Below are positions 54,266 through 63,600 of a stretch of 64,000 nucleotides of DNA, piece by piece. The notes beneath the pieces were generated by a model. That model had not been told where the DNA came from and searched no databases. It saw only the letters and a list, made by a program, of their open reading frames with translations. Positions within the stretch are counted from its first letter, which is position 1. The number at the start of each line of letters is the position of its first letter. The position numbers and the translations under genes were made by a program. Where the stretch lies: the NCBI GenBank assembly GCA_012518615.1, contig JAAYRU010000038.1:1-64000 (forward strand). The letters are read 5' to 3'. The DNA is from Christensenellaceae bacterium. Its GTDB lineage: Bacteria; Bacillota; Clostridia; Christensenellales; Aristaeellaceae.

Positions 54266-55360
54266 TTATCCCCTTCCTTTGTTTTTTCGTAAAAGCCATA
54301 CAAAATAGGGACCGCCGCATAGGGCAGTTAATATGCCTATGGGAAGCTCGTTTGGCGCTAAAATAATGCGTGCCAGTATATCCATGCATACAAGGAATAT
54401 ACCTCCAACCAGGAAGGAAAGAGGAAAAACCCGCCTGTGCTCCGTGCCGGTAATAAAGCGCACTATATGCGGCACCATAAAGCCTACTAAGCCTATAATC
54501 CCGCAGCTTGCAACCGAAACGCCGCACATCATTGCTACTACAATAAAAGCAAGCCGTTTTAAGTGCCTTGTATTAACCCCAAGGCTTATGGCTGTTTCAT
54601 CTCCAAGCGTCATAAGGTCAAAAGAGCGGGCGTTTAATAAAAAGAAAGCTGTGCCAAGAAGAGAGCTTAGTATGGGTATCCATACATCCGCCCAGCGAGA
54701 GCCGCCGAGTGAGCCCATCATCCAGCTGACAACTGCATTGGAGCTGGAAATGTTTTTTGCGTTATATATACCATACTGACCAACTGCGTTAAGAGTTATA
54801 GATACCGCAAGACCGGATAGCACCAAGCGTGCAGGTGAAGAGGTGTTTGAAAAGCCGCCAACCGCAAAAACCATTAGCAGCGCAAACAGTGCGCCGCCAA
54901 ATGCCATAAGCGGCAAGAACCATTTTGTGTTAAGCATTACGCCGCCTATCATAAAGCCTATGCTTACAAAGGCAAGGGCGCCGCTTGATATGCCAAGCAC
55001 ATAAGGGTCTGCCATTACATTTTTAGTAACGGATTGCATTGCAGCGCCGGCAACAGCCAGACCGCCGCCTGCTGCAAGAGCCAGCAAGGCTCTTGGAAAG
55101 CGCAGATTCCATACAATATATATATCCGATGGCGTAATGATTTCGGATACTATGCCAAACAATTCCTGTTTTAATACGAGTATTACTTTTTCTATCGGCA
55201 CTGTTGAAGAGCCAAAAGCACAGGCTAAAAATACGCTTAATACATATAAAAACGGCAATAAAATAAAAGATGCTATATATCTGTGCTTCTTTACTGATGA
55301 TATATTGCTTTTATCTATATCGCCATATCCGTTAGGTGTGGCAACCCTGTTTTTAATCAT
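54266..55360 (-). CDS. Iron/siderophore-type ABC transporter permease (FecCD family)
   Basis: 364 residues, about ten helices. Family motifs: RFPRALLALAAGGGLAVAGAAMQSVTKNVMADPYVLGISSGA, MGSLGGSRWADVW, and GIIGLVGFMVPHIVR with the ATPase-coupling Gly. An extra 25-residue polar N-terminus precedes the first helix. TAGGAGTG lies six bases before the ATG. First gene of the operon. Confidence 0.92.
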   Translation of the reverse strand: MIKNRVATPNGYGDIDKSNISSVKKHRYIASFILLPFLYVLSVFLACAFGSSTVPIEKVILVLKQELFGIVSEIITPSDIYIVWNLRFPRALLALAAGGGLAVAGAAMQSVTKNVMADPYVLGISSGALAFVSIGFMIGGVMLNTKWFLPLMAFGGALFALLMVFAVGGFSNTSSPARLVLSGLAVSITLNAVGQYGIYNAKNISSSNAVVSWMMGSLGGSRWADVWIPILSSLLGTAFFLLNARSFDLMTLGDETAISLGVNTRHLKRLAFIVVAMMCGVSVASCGIIGLVGFMVPHIVRFITGTEHRRVFPLSFLVGGIFLVCMDILARIILAPNELPIGILTALCGGPYFVWLLRKNKGRG

Positions 55361-55386
55361 TAATTACACTCCTACAAAACCAATGA

Positions 55387-55439
55387 GTTAGGAAATGCTA
55401 ACCAAAGCGAATGATATCATCATCTATACAGCCTGTCAA
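55387..55439 (-). promoter_or_regulatory. Promoter of the iron-transport operon with candidate metalloregulator sites
   Basis: Minus strand TTGACA (55434-55439), 17 bp, TATCAT (55411-55416). GATGATGATATCATTC (within 55407-55424) overlaps the -10 and partly resembles a Fur box with one base missing. GTTAG-6-CTAAC (55387-55402) is a perfect inverted repeat at the transcript start. Promoter sure, operator identity unsure. Confidence 0.6.
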
Positions 55440-55485
55440 GGCTTTTTCTGCATTAAATTTTTGGTTGCAGGATGTACAAGGTTAG

Positions 55486-55529
55486 TTTTATATTGTATTC
55501 TGAATGTTTTTTCTATAGCCTGTAAAATT
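55486..55529. repeat. 44-bp direct repeat, copy B
   Basis: Perfect match to 50697-50740. This copy includes the last codons and stop of the DUF4838 gene (stop at 55513-55515) and 27 bases beyond. Confidence 0.9.
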
Positions 55530-57192
55530 CATATGGCACATTATGCCTATCTAGAGTGTATTGGCTGTTTCTAATGCATTCTATAGAAGCTTTTAATTCC
55601 CGTCTTTCAAATATTTCTTTTATGCCAAGTTTGTATAATTGATTAGCGAAATTGTCCGCCAGATTATCCCTGTTAGCGGTATCTAGTGGAAGCCTTACAA
55701 GCTTTGCATATATTATGCTCAAACGCTCCCTTTTTATTCTGGTTAAATGCTTTTCATCGCTTGTGCTGTCTAATGCAAGTTTTAAATATTCGTCTGCCTT
55801 GTTAAGTGTATCTTCATCTAAATAGGGGGAGTTTGGCATATCAAATATTCCCATATGGTGCTTTTGTGCGGTGTTTTCAAGCGTTTTTAGGCAGGAAAGT
55901 ATATGTTCTTTTGCGGGCATGCCGTAGTAATGCTTAACAAATTCTTCTATTATTAAACTCTCGTTTTCTTCTGTATTCCAAAGAAGCTTGCTAAGTAAAT
56001 ATATTCTTAGGTTCGCAAATGCGCTAGTTTCCCCCGGTGAGTAGTTGCCCTGCATGAGCATACCCTCAACCCCATATTTTTTGTAAAGTTTAAGGTTGTG
56101 CTTTTGCACGCTTAAATTAGGGAAGGGTTGCAAGTAATTGCTGTAATTTGTAGTATAGTCCCATATATGCAGGTGCTTTGTTATTTTAGACCATTCTTTA
56201 AGGTCTGTAATAAAGGAGTAATCTGTCTTTCTGAATGCGTCCGCGCAGTTGTTTTCTACATTTATTCTATCAATTACATAGTCGCACTCGCCAAGTGGGT
56301 GGCTTTTGCAGCACTCTATGGGGCATAGCCTTATTATTACATTATCCCTTGGAATTATTGTTTTAGGCGCTTTCCTCGTGTACAGGTAGGCGAAAGTATG
56401 TATTTTATTATTAGGAAATTCCTCTTTTATGCTATCTGCTATTGCGTTTACAAATAGTATAAGGGTAGCGGATTGGCTTCCTTCTTTTATATCTATACTT
56501 TTGCAATTATCACACTCACAGCCGCCATACCAGTCATTCTGCGCTACTGAAAAAATTTGATGGTTGGGATTATCCCTCATCCATTCTAGCACCTTATCTG
56601 TGCAGATTTTTAGCACATCAGGGTTTGTCATGCATATTTGGCTATGTTTTTTCTGCCTTTTTCCATCGAAGAATGAAAAATACTCGGGATGGCTGTCAAA
56701 ATATTCATCAGGTGGTATAAGCTCATGAAATGTGTGGGAATAGTTGTAAAAGCGTATAGTATCGCCCATATCGCTTGTGGTGTGTGCGCGGGTGGAGTTT
56801 AGCCTGCACTTTATACTGAACGCGCCGTCTAGCGCGCCTCTCCAGTATAAATCCCTGTAAATAAAATCCGGTGATGATGAATAGCTGTCTATATTAATTT
56901 CATCTATTTTAGGTAAATATTCCTCATCATGTGCAAAAAAGCGCACACCAAGCTTTTCAAGGAATGAATATACTCCGTATAACAGCCCTCTTTTGCTTTC
57001 GCTTTTTATAGAAATAGAATTATTATCTATATCAACGCAAAAACTCTCAGAAAGTTCATCTCCGCCATACAGATTTATAGGAAAACCAGCGTCGTTAAAT
57101 TCAGCAACGGATATTAGGCTTAAGTATTTCTTCATCTCCTTTACTGCATAGGGCATATTTCCCTTAACAAAAATAATCTTTGGAAACTTCAT
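55513..57192 (-). CDS. DUF4838 domain protein, glycoside hydrolase-like
   Basis: 559 residues, no signal peptide, so apparently cytoplasmic. N-terminal alpha/beta domain (1-95) with the GLLYGVYSFLEKLGVRFFAHDEEYLP segment shared with the alpha-glucuronidase and hexosaminidase accessory fold. The DUF4838 part (about 120-420) has CMTNPDVLKICTDKV, FSVAQNDWYGGCECDNCK and MLMQGNYSPGETSAFANLRIYLLSKLLWN. DUF4838 proteins occur in carbohydrate loci and are usually considered glycoside-hydrolase-like; no substrate can be given. Monocistronic, with its own promoter. Confidence 0.75.
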   Translation of the reverse strand: MKFPKIIFVKGNMPYAVKEMKKYLSLISVAEFNDAGFPINLYGGDELSESFCVDIDNNSISIKSESKRGLLYGVYSFLEKLGVRFFAHDEEYLPKIDEINIDSYSSSPDFIYRDLYWRGALDGAFSIKCRLNSTRAHTTSDMGDTIRFYNYSHTFHELIPPDEYFDSHPEYFSFFDGKRQKKHSQICMTNPDVLKICTDKVLEWMRDNPNHQIFSVAQNDWYGGCECDNCKSIDIKEGSQSATLILFVNAIADSIKEEFPNNKIHTFAYLYTRKAPKTIIPRDNVIIRLCPIECCKSHPLGECDYVIDRINVENNCADAFRKTDYSFITDLKEWSKITKHLHIWDYTTNYSNYLQPFPNLSVQKHNLKLYKKYGVEGMLMQGNYSPGETSAFANLRIYLLSKLLWNTEENESLIIEEFVKHYYGMPAKEHILSCLKTLENTAQKHHMGIFDMPNSPYLDEDTLNKADEYLKLALDSTSDEKHLTRIKRERLSIIYAKLVRLPLDTANRDNLADNFANQLYKLGIKEIFERRELKASIECIRNSQYTLDRHNVPYEFYRL

Positions 57193-57233
57193 ATTAATTC
57201 CTTTCTTGTGGATGTATTTTTATTGTCATAAAT

Positions 57234-57262
57234 AGATTAATGATATTGCTTGCGTATGTCAA
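57234..57262 (-). promoter_or_regulatory. Promoter of the DUF4838 gene
   Basis: Minus strand TTGACA (57257-57262), 17 bp, TAATCT (57234-57239). Confidence 0.7.
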
Positions 57263-57289
57263 ATTATTGCCGATATAATCCCCAAAAAC

Positions 57290-57318
57290 TTGACGTACAC
57301 ATGCTTTTTCATTATTAT
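57290..57318 (+). promoter_or_regulatory. Promoter of the DUF1538 operon
   Basis: TTGACG (57290-57295), 17 bp, TATTAT (57313-57318), back to back with the DUF4838 promoter. Confidence 0.65.
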
Positions 57319-57361
57319 TAATTAAACATTAGTTCTAAAAAAGGATTTGGCAGGTGGTCGC

Positions 57362-58834
57362 TTGGAAGCTTTGCGAAGTAAACTAAAAGAAGTACTATCA
57401 GCGGTACTTCCGGTGGTAGTTATAGTGTCTATATTGCATATTACTATTGCTCCCGTTGGGGGGAATATGTATACAGCATTTCTTATAGGCAGTTTTCTTG
57501 TAATTATAGGTTTAACTATATTCCTATTTGGAATAGACCAAAGCATAGATGTAATAGGACATAATATAGGTAATTTCTTGGTTCAGAAGGGCAAGATAGC
57601 GCTTGTAATTGTAGTTGGCTTGGTGCTTGGCTTTTTTATTTCCTTTGCTGAGCCGGATCTTCATATACTTGCAAATCAAGTGTCCGATGTAACAAGCGGA
57701 CAGTTTGGCAGGTGGCTTATGGTAACAGCCGTTTCCATAGGCATAGGCGTTATGATGACGCTGGGTATGCTGCGCATACTAAAAAACGTGGCGCTTAAAA
57801 CAACATTTATGCTTGCTTATGGGCTTATATTTATACTTTCGTTTTTTTCAACGCCGGATTTTTTGGCCATAGCCTTTGATGCTTCGGGCGCTACAACCGG
57901 CGCGCTTACAACCCCGTTTATGCTGGCGCTTGCTTCAGGCGTCGCTTCTATGAAGAAGGATTCTAAAACCAGCGAAGCGGATAGCTTTGGGCTTGTCGGC
58001 ATATCATCAACAGGGGCTATAATAGGCGTATTATCTTCCGGTATAATAATGGGTATTAAAAAGCTTGAAGGCGCTCCAGAAAATGTAGAAATGGTAGTTG
58101 ACAATATAGCCGGTGTATATGCAAGCGTAGTGCCTACGGTTGTAATAGAAACCCTGCTTTCGCTATCTCCTATTGTACTTGCCTACCTGTTTTTTCAGCA
58201 CTTCTACCTTAAACAGAGAAAATCGGTTGTGGTTTCAGTTATGAAAGGCGTAGCCCTAACCTATGTTGGGCTTGTGCTGTTTTTATCGGGTGTAAATGGC
58301 GGCTTTATGAAAGTTGGCAGAACCCTTGGGCATATTCTCGCCGACATGGAAAACAAAGCCCCTGTGCTTATAGTATCGTTTATAATGGGGCTAGTAACAG
58401 TGCTTGCAGAACCCGCTGTAATAGTGCTTACCCATCAAGTAGAGGATATTACAGGCGGCTATGTAAAGCGTCCGCTGGTGCTGTTATTCCTATCCGTATC
58501 CGTAGGGCTTGCTATACTTATGGCGACTGTTCGTATATTAGTGCCCGGTATTAAACTTTGGATGTACCTGCTACTTGGTTTTGGCGCTGCGGTTGTAATG
58601 GCGTATTTCACGCCAGATTTATTCGTGGGTGTTGCCTTTGATGCGGGCGGCGTCGCCTCCGGCCCTATGACTGCCACATTCAGCCTTGCATTTGTGCAGG
58701 GAATAGCATATTCTACTCCACATGCGGATATTGTGGCGGACGGCTTTGGTATGATATCAGTTGTAGCTATGATGCCCGTTGTTGCCTTGCAGCTGCTTGG
58801 CATGTTGTACAAGATTAAAACTCGAAATGTATGA
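57362..58834 (+). CDS. DUF1538 integral membrane protein (two DUF1538 repeats)
   Basis: 490 residues from a TTG at 57362, close after AGGTGG; a TTG at 57347 is too near its AAAAGGA. About 12-14 helices in two homologous halves. Paired landmarks are GFFISFAEPDLHILANQVSDVTSG versus GLVTVLAEPAVIVLTHQVEDITGG, and FDASGATTGALTTPF versus FDAGGVASGPMTATF. The two-half repeat and buried polar motifs point to a transporter or channel. Function unknown to me. It is followed after 10 bases by a P-II gene, which suggests control by nitrogen or energy state. Confidence 0.8.
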   Translation: MEALRSKLKEVLSAVLPVVVIVSILHITIAPVGGNMYTAFLIGSFLVIIGLTIFLFGIDQSIDVIGHNIGNFLVQKGKIALVIVVGLVLGFFISFAEPDLHILANQVSDVTSGQFGRWLMVTAVSIGIGVMMTLGMLRILKNVALKTTFMLAYGLIFILSFFSTPDFLAIAFDASGATTGALTTPFMLALASGVASMKKDSKTSEADSFGLVGISSTGAIIGVLSSGIIMGIKKLEGAPENVEMVVDNIAGVYASVVPTVVIETLLSLSPIVLAYLFFQHFYLKQRKSVVVSVMKGVALTYVGLVLFLSGVNGGFMKVGRTLGHILADMENKAPVLIVSFIMGLVTVLAEPAVIVLTHQVEDITGGYVKRPLVLLFLSVSVGLAILMATVRILVPGIKLWMYLLLGFGAAVVMAYFTPDLFVGVAFDAGGVASGPMTATFSLAFVQGIAYSTPHADIVADGFGMISVVAMMPVVALQLLGMLYKIKTRNV

Positions 58835-58844
58835 GGAGGAAGGC

Positions 58845-59525
58845 ATGGAGCCGTATAAAATAAAGACGCTTACATTGATACTTACAATGGAGCAGTCCAA
58901 AACACTTGCAAAGCTTACAAGAAAATATCGTTTAAGTTCTACCACTGTAATTGCATATGGTACTGTTTCAAGCACTTTTCTTAACATGCTTGGAATAAAA
59001 AGCGATAAGAGGGAGATAATCAAATTACTCATAGAGGAGGATTTTCTTGAGGAATTTTGCGGCGCAGTAAATGACAAATTACAGCTTGATAAACCCGGGC
59101 ATGGCATAGCATATATAACAAACGTGCTTGCTTGTATAGGTTTAGATGGCGGAAAAAGCGTAGCCTTTAATGAAACAAAACAATTGGATACGGAGGATAG
59201 TATGTACCAAAAAATAACGGTAATCGTAGATAGAGGACAGGCTGATAGGGTAGTGGAAATAGCAAAAGAGGCAGGCGCGCGTGGCGGCACCATATTGCAT
59301 GGGCGCGGCTCTACAGGAAAAGAAGCGCAAACTATTTTCGGCATAGAGATAGAGCCTGAAAAGGAAATAGCCATAATAATTATACCAAGGACTATATCGG
59401 AAAAAGTGTTCACTGCCATACACCAGGGTATGGATTTAGACTCCCCCGGTAAAGGCATTATGTTTGTAGAGCCAATAGTCGGCACAAGGGGGCTTTTTGA
59501 AAGCAGCGCAGCAAATAAAGCTTAG
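58845..59525 (+). CDS. Tandem P-II-like signalling protein (two P-II domains fused)
   Basis: 226 residues from the ATG at 58845 after GAGGAGGAAGG. Domain 1 is about 5-108 and domain 2 about 120-218. The second has T-loop-like GRGSTGKEAQTIFGIEIEPEKE and the GKGIMFVEPI C-terminal strand of P-II proteins; the first has the parallel but shorter GTVSSTFLNMLGIKSDKRE and GHGIAYITNV. P-II trimers sense ATP/ADP and 2-oxoglutarate and plug transporters such as AmtB. Residues 113-120 overlie GGAGGATAGT-ATG at 59192-59204, an internal ribosome site that could start a free domain 2. Beside DUF1538 it is likely that transporter's regulator (inference). Confidence 0.82.
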   Translation: MEPYKIKTLTLILTMEQSKTLAKLTRKYRLSSTTVIAYGTVSSTFLNMLGIKSDKREIIKLLIEEDFLEEFCGAVNDKLQLDKPGHGIAYITNVLACIGLDGGKSVAFNETKQLDTEDSMYQKITVIVDRGQADRVVEIAKEAGARGGTILHGRGSTGKEAQTIFGIEIEPEKEIAIIIIPRTISEKVFTAIHQGMDLDSPGKGIMFVEPIVGTRGLFESSAANKA

Positions 59526-59588
59526 CTTACAGATGAATGTTGTAATTATAAGTATAGCCCGCGATTTTCTAGGCATAAGGAGGTGTGT

Positions 59589-60590
59589 ATGAGGTACTAT
59601 GTTACCGGCGCAACAGGTTTCTTAGGCTTGCATGTAGTTAATGACCTGATTAAACAAGGCGATGAAGTGATAGCCTTTGTTATGCCAGGCGATAAGGGCG
59701 CTGAATTTCTACCTGCGGAAGTTAAAATAATATACGGCGATATTACATCAAAGGAAGATGTAAACAACTTTCTAAGCAGCAGCGGAGAAGGCTCAACTGT
59801 TATACACTGCGCAGGTATGATTTCCCTTCTATGGGGCATTAAGCCTTTAGTAATAAAAGTAAATGTAGAAGGTACCAAAAACATAGTAGATGCCTGCGTA
59901 AAGCAAAATATGAGGCTTATATACATTTCTTCAGTGCATTCTATACCTGAAAAGCCTAAAGGACAATCTATAGAAGAAACATGCTGTTTTAGCCCAAAGC
60001 TTGTAGTTGGCGGATATGCCAAAACAAAGGCTGAGGCTACAGCATATGTTATAGATGCTGTAGTAAATAATGGGCTTAACGCAGGTATAATATTTCCATC
60101 TGGCATAATAGGCCCCAGGGCGCTTACAAACAACAGCATAACCCATATGATGAAACTATATATGGGAGGCAAGCTGCCTGCGGGCGTTAAAGGCGGATAT
60201 AATTTTGTAGATGTTAGGGATGTGTCAAGCGCTATAGTATCCCTCTGCAATAAAAGAGATAAACAAGGCTGCTACATTATAGGCGGGTACTATGTAAGCA
60301 TAGAGGAATTCCTGTCCGCTATACATAGAAATACGGATAGACAGCTTAAAAAGCTTAATATTATGGTTCCCCGTTGGCCTATATACCTTTTTGTTGTGCC
60401 AATATACGCAGTAAAATACTTTATAACTAAGGAAACTCCCATATATACCCGTTATTCCATATATTCGCTGGGTAGCAACTCCAATTTCATAAGCGATAAG
60501 GCAAAAAGAGAGCTTGATTTCCACCCAAGACCTTTTGATGAAACCATAAGGGATACTATACTTTGGATGGAGGAAAAGGGTATAGTGTAG
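59589..60590 (+). CDS. NAD(P)-dependent epimerase/dehydratase (extended SDR)
   Basis: 333 residues from the ATG at 59589 after AAGGAGGTG; a GTG two codons earlier lies within that site. Cofactor loop VTGATGFLGLHV at 6-17, catalytic YAKTK in the GGYAKTKAEA context, and SSVHS for the catalytic Ser. IIFPSGIIGPR and NFVDVRDV are typical of dihydroflavonol-reductase-like epimerases. C-terminal WPIYLFVVPIYAVKYF is hydrophobic. Substrate unknown. It lies 63 bases after the P-II gene and may be in the same operon. Confidence 0.82.
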   Translation: MRYYVTGATGFLGLHVVNDLIKQGDEVIAFVMPGDKGAEFLPAEVKIIYGDITSKEDVNNFLSSSGEGSTVIHCAGMISLLWGIKPLVIKVNVEGTKNIVDACVKQNMRLIYISSVHSIPEKPKGQSIEETCCFSPKLVVGGYAKTKAEATAYVIDAVVNNGLNAGIIFPSGIIGPRALTNNSITHMMKLYMGGKLPAGVKGGYNFVDVRDVSSAIVSLCNKRDKQGCYIIGGYYVSIEEFLSAIHRNTDRQLKKLNIMVPRWPIYLFVVPIYAVKYFITKETPIYTRYSIYSLGSNSNFISDKAKRELDFHPRPFDETIRDTILWMEEKGIV

Positions 60591-60618
60591 ATAACTATTG
60601 TATACAAAAAATGCATAC

Positions 60619-60652
60619 AAAAAAGGCGCGCCCTTTTGGGGGACGCGCCTTT
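60619..60652. terminator. Terminator between the epimerase gene and nifJ
   Basis: AAAGGCGCG (60622-60630) pairs with CGCGCCTTT (60644-60652), and CCC with GGG inside. A strong T run follows on the minus strand (nifJ), a weaker one on the plus strand. Confidence 0.85.
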
Positions 60653-60662
60653 AATATTGGTA

Positions 60663-63600
60663 TTATTCGGAGGCGAGCCTCTTGTAGTTCTCTAGGCGGT
60701 TGCGAGCGTCTTGCTCTGCCTGTTCGAACAGTACTTCTGCCTCTTCGGGGAATGTCTTGAGCAGTGATGTGTAGCGCACTTCGCTGCGGATAAAGTCCTG
60801 ATAGCTTCCGGTGGGATCCTTGCTGTCTATCGTCAAGGGGTTCTTGCCCTCCTCAGCCAGCAGCGGGTTGTAGCGGTACAGGTTCCAATAGCCGGCAGCA
60901 ACCGCATCGCGTATCTTCGCCTGCGCAAGCGACATGTTTATGCCGTGGTTAATGCACGGAGCATAGGCGATTATGAGCGAGGGACCGGGGTATGCTTCGG
61001 CTTCGTTAAGAGCCTTTAGCAATTGCGGTGAGTTAGCGCTCATAGCGACATGGGCTACATACACATATCCGTAGGACATTGCCATCATGCCAAGGTCCTT
61101 CTTCTTGGTGCGTTTGCCTGCTGCGGCGAACTTAGCTACCGCGCCTGTGGGTGTAGACTTAGAAGCCTGACCACCGGTGTTTGAGTAAACCTCGGTATCC
61201 AGTACTAGGATGTTTACATCTTGGTTCTGGGCGATTACATGGTCCAGACCGCCGTAGCCAATATCATATGCCCAGCCGTCGCCGCCGAATATCCATATGG
61301 ATTTCTTTACTAGCAGGTCCTTGCTTGCGAGTATCTCCTTGGCAAGACCGCAGGCGGGGCAATTGGCGTCTGCCGTAATGGCATCTTCACAGGCTTTTAC
61401 AAGCGCTGCTGCTGCGTTCTTGGAGCCATCAGCATCGTTCATATTATCAAGCCATGCTTGACCTGTTTCTTTAAGCTCAGCAGTTGCAGCGTCAAGCGCT
61501 ATAAGCTCTGAAACGAGCAGGGCAAGCTTTTCTCTTCTCTGGTTCATGGCAAGGTTCATACCGAAGCCGAACTCAGCATTGTCTTCAAATAGGCTGTTTG
61601 CCCATGCAGGACCGTGGCCCTTATCGTTTACAGTGTAGGGAACTGTGGGGCTTGAGCCGCCGTAGATTGAGGAGCAGCCTGTTGCGTTGGCTATAAGCAT
61701 CCTATCGCCAAATAGCTGGGTGATAAGCTTTACATAGGGCGTTTCACCGCAGCCCGCGCAAGCGCCTGAGAACTCAAACAGGGGCTTAAGGAACTGGCTA
61801 CCTTTGACAGTGTTCTTGTTGTGGTTAAGATCGTTTGTTTCAGGCAGGGTCATAGCAAATTCCCAGTTGGCTTCCTGATTTCTCTGGCTGTCTAGGGACT
61901 TCATCACAAGGGATTTTTCCTTGGATGGGCATACCTCAACGCAGTTAGCGCAGCCTGTGCAGTCCATCGGGCTTATCTGGATGCGGAACTCATACCCTGC
62001 ATAATCCCTGCCGAGCGCCTTCTTGGTTTCGAAGGCTTCGGGTTTGTCTGTGCCTTCTTTTACTAGGAAGGGGCGTATAGCCGCATGGGGGCATACAAAT
62101 GCGCACTGGTTGCACTGGATACAGTTGTCAATGAGCCATTCAGGTACATTTACGGCAATGCCGCGCTTTTCAAACTTGGTTGTTCCTGTGGGAACAAAGC
62201 CGTCGGGTGTGAAAGCAGAAACAGGCAGGTTGTTGCCTTCCTGGCGAAGTATCGGCTGAACTACATCATAGAAGTATTCAGTGGCTTCTACATGTACTGG
62301 CTCTGCGCCTGTGGTTGCATTTGCCCATTCTGCGGGTACTTTTACTTCTTTAAGACCTGTGATTGCTATGTCTATAGCATCCCAGTTCCTCTTGACTATA
62401 GCATCGCCCTTGCGACCATAGGCAATTTGGGCATATTCTTTCATATATTTTTCCGCATCATCATAGGGGATAACATTTGCAAGCTTAAAGAACGCAGCCT
62501 GCATTATCGTGTTAATGCGGTTACCCATGCGGACTTGACGCGCCAAATCAATAGCATTGATTATATAAAGCTTAGCTTCTTTATTTGCGAGCGCGCGTTT
62601 CATGGAAGCGGGGAGATGGCTGTCAAGCTCTTCTTCGCTCCACTGGCAGTTGAGCAGGAATGTGCCGCCCTGCTTTAACGCCTTAACCATGTCATACTGT
62701 ACTACGTATGCAGGGTTGTGGCAGGCGATGAAGTTTGCCGAGTCTATCTGATATGTAGAGCGGATAGGATGCGTACCAAAGCGCAAGTGAGATACCGTAA
62801 GTCCGCCGGACTTTTTAGAGTCATAAGCGAAATAGCCTTGCGCATACATATCGGTATGGTCGCCTATTATCCTGATTGAGTTCTGGTTTGCGCCGACAGT
62901 ACCGTCAGAGCCAAGACCGTAGAACATGCAGCTTACAGTGCCTTCGGGCGCTGCGTCGTACAGTTCGCCAAGGGGTAGTGATGTAAAGGTTACATCGTCC
63001 TCTATACCTACGGTAAAGTGGTTCTTAGGCTCGTCCTTTTCGGCATTATCATATATGGCTTTTACCATGGTGGGGGTAAAGTCCTTGCTGCCAAGACCAT
63101 ACCTGCCGCCAAGCACCTTGATATTGTCTTTGCCGCCTTCAAGCAGAGCTGCGCACACATCAAGGTATAGCGGGTCACCTATGGCGCCTGTTTCCTTAGT
63201 GCGGTCCATTACGGAGAGTACCTTAACGGTTTCAGGAAGTGCGTCTATGAAATGCTTAATGCTGAACGGACGGTACAGATGTACATTGAGTACGCCTAGC
63301 TTTCTGCCTTCTTTGTTGAGGGCTTCCGCGGTTTCTATTGCGGCTTCAGCGCCTGAACCCATTATTACTATTACATTTGTAGCATCCGGCGCGCCGGTGT
63401 ATTTGAAGAGCTTATACTCTCTGCCGGTTAATTCGTATACTTTTTTCATCTCGTTTTCTACGATTTCGGGAACCGCATCATAGTATTTGTTTGCGGCTTC
63501 ACGGTTCTGGAAGAAAACGTCGGGGTTTTGGGCAGTGCCCGCCTGGTGGGGGTTCTCGGGGTTAAGAGCGCGCTTTCTGAAAGCGTCTATCTTTTCCCAG

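Noticed and set aside
59597..60250. 217-codon minus-strand frame opposite the epimerase gene
   Set aside because: The plus-strand gene has a clear Rossmann motif and ribosome site; the minus frame has neither.
62085..62678. 197-codon plus-strand frame opposite nifJ
   Set aside because: Shadow of the ferredoxin oxidoreductase gene; Cys/Phe/Tyr-rich nonsense sequence.
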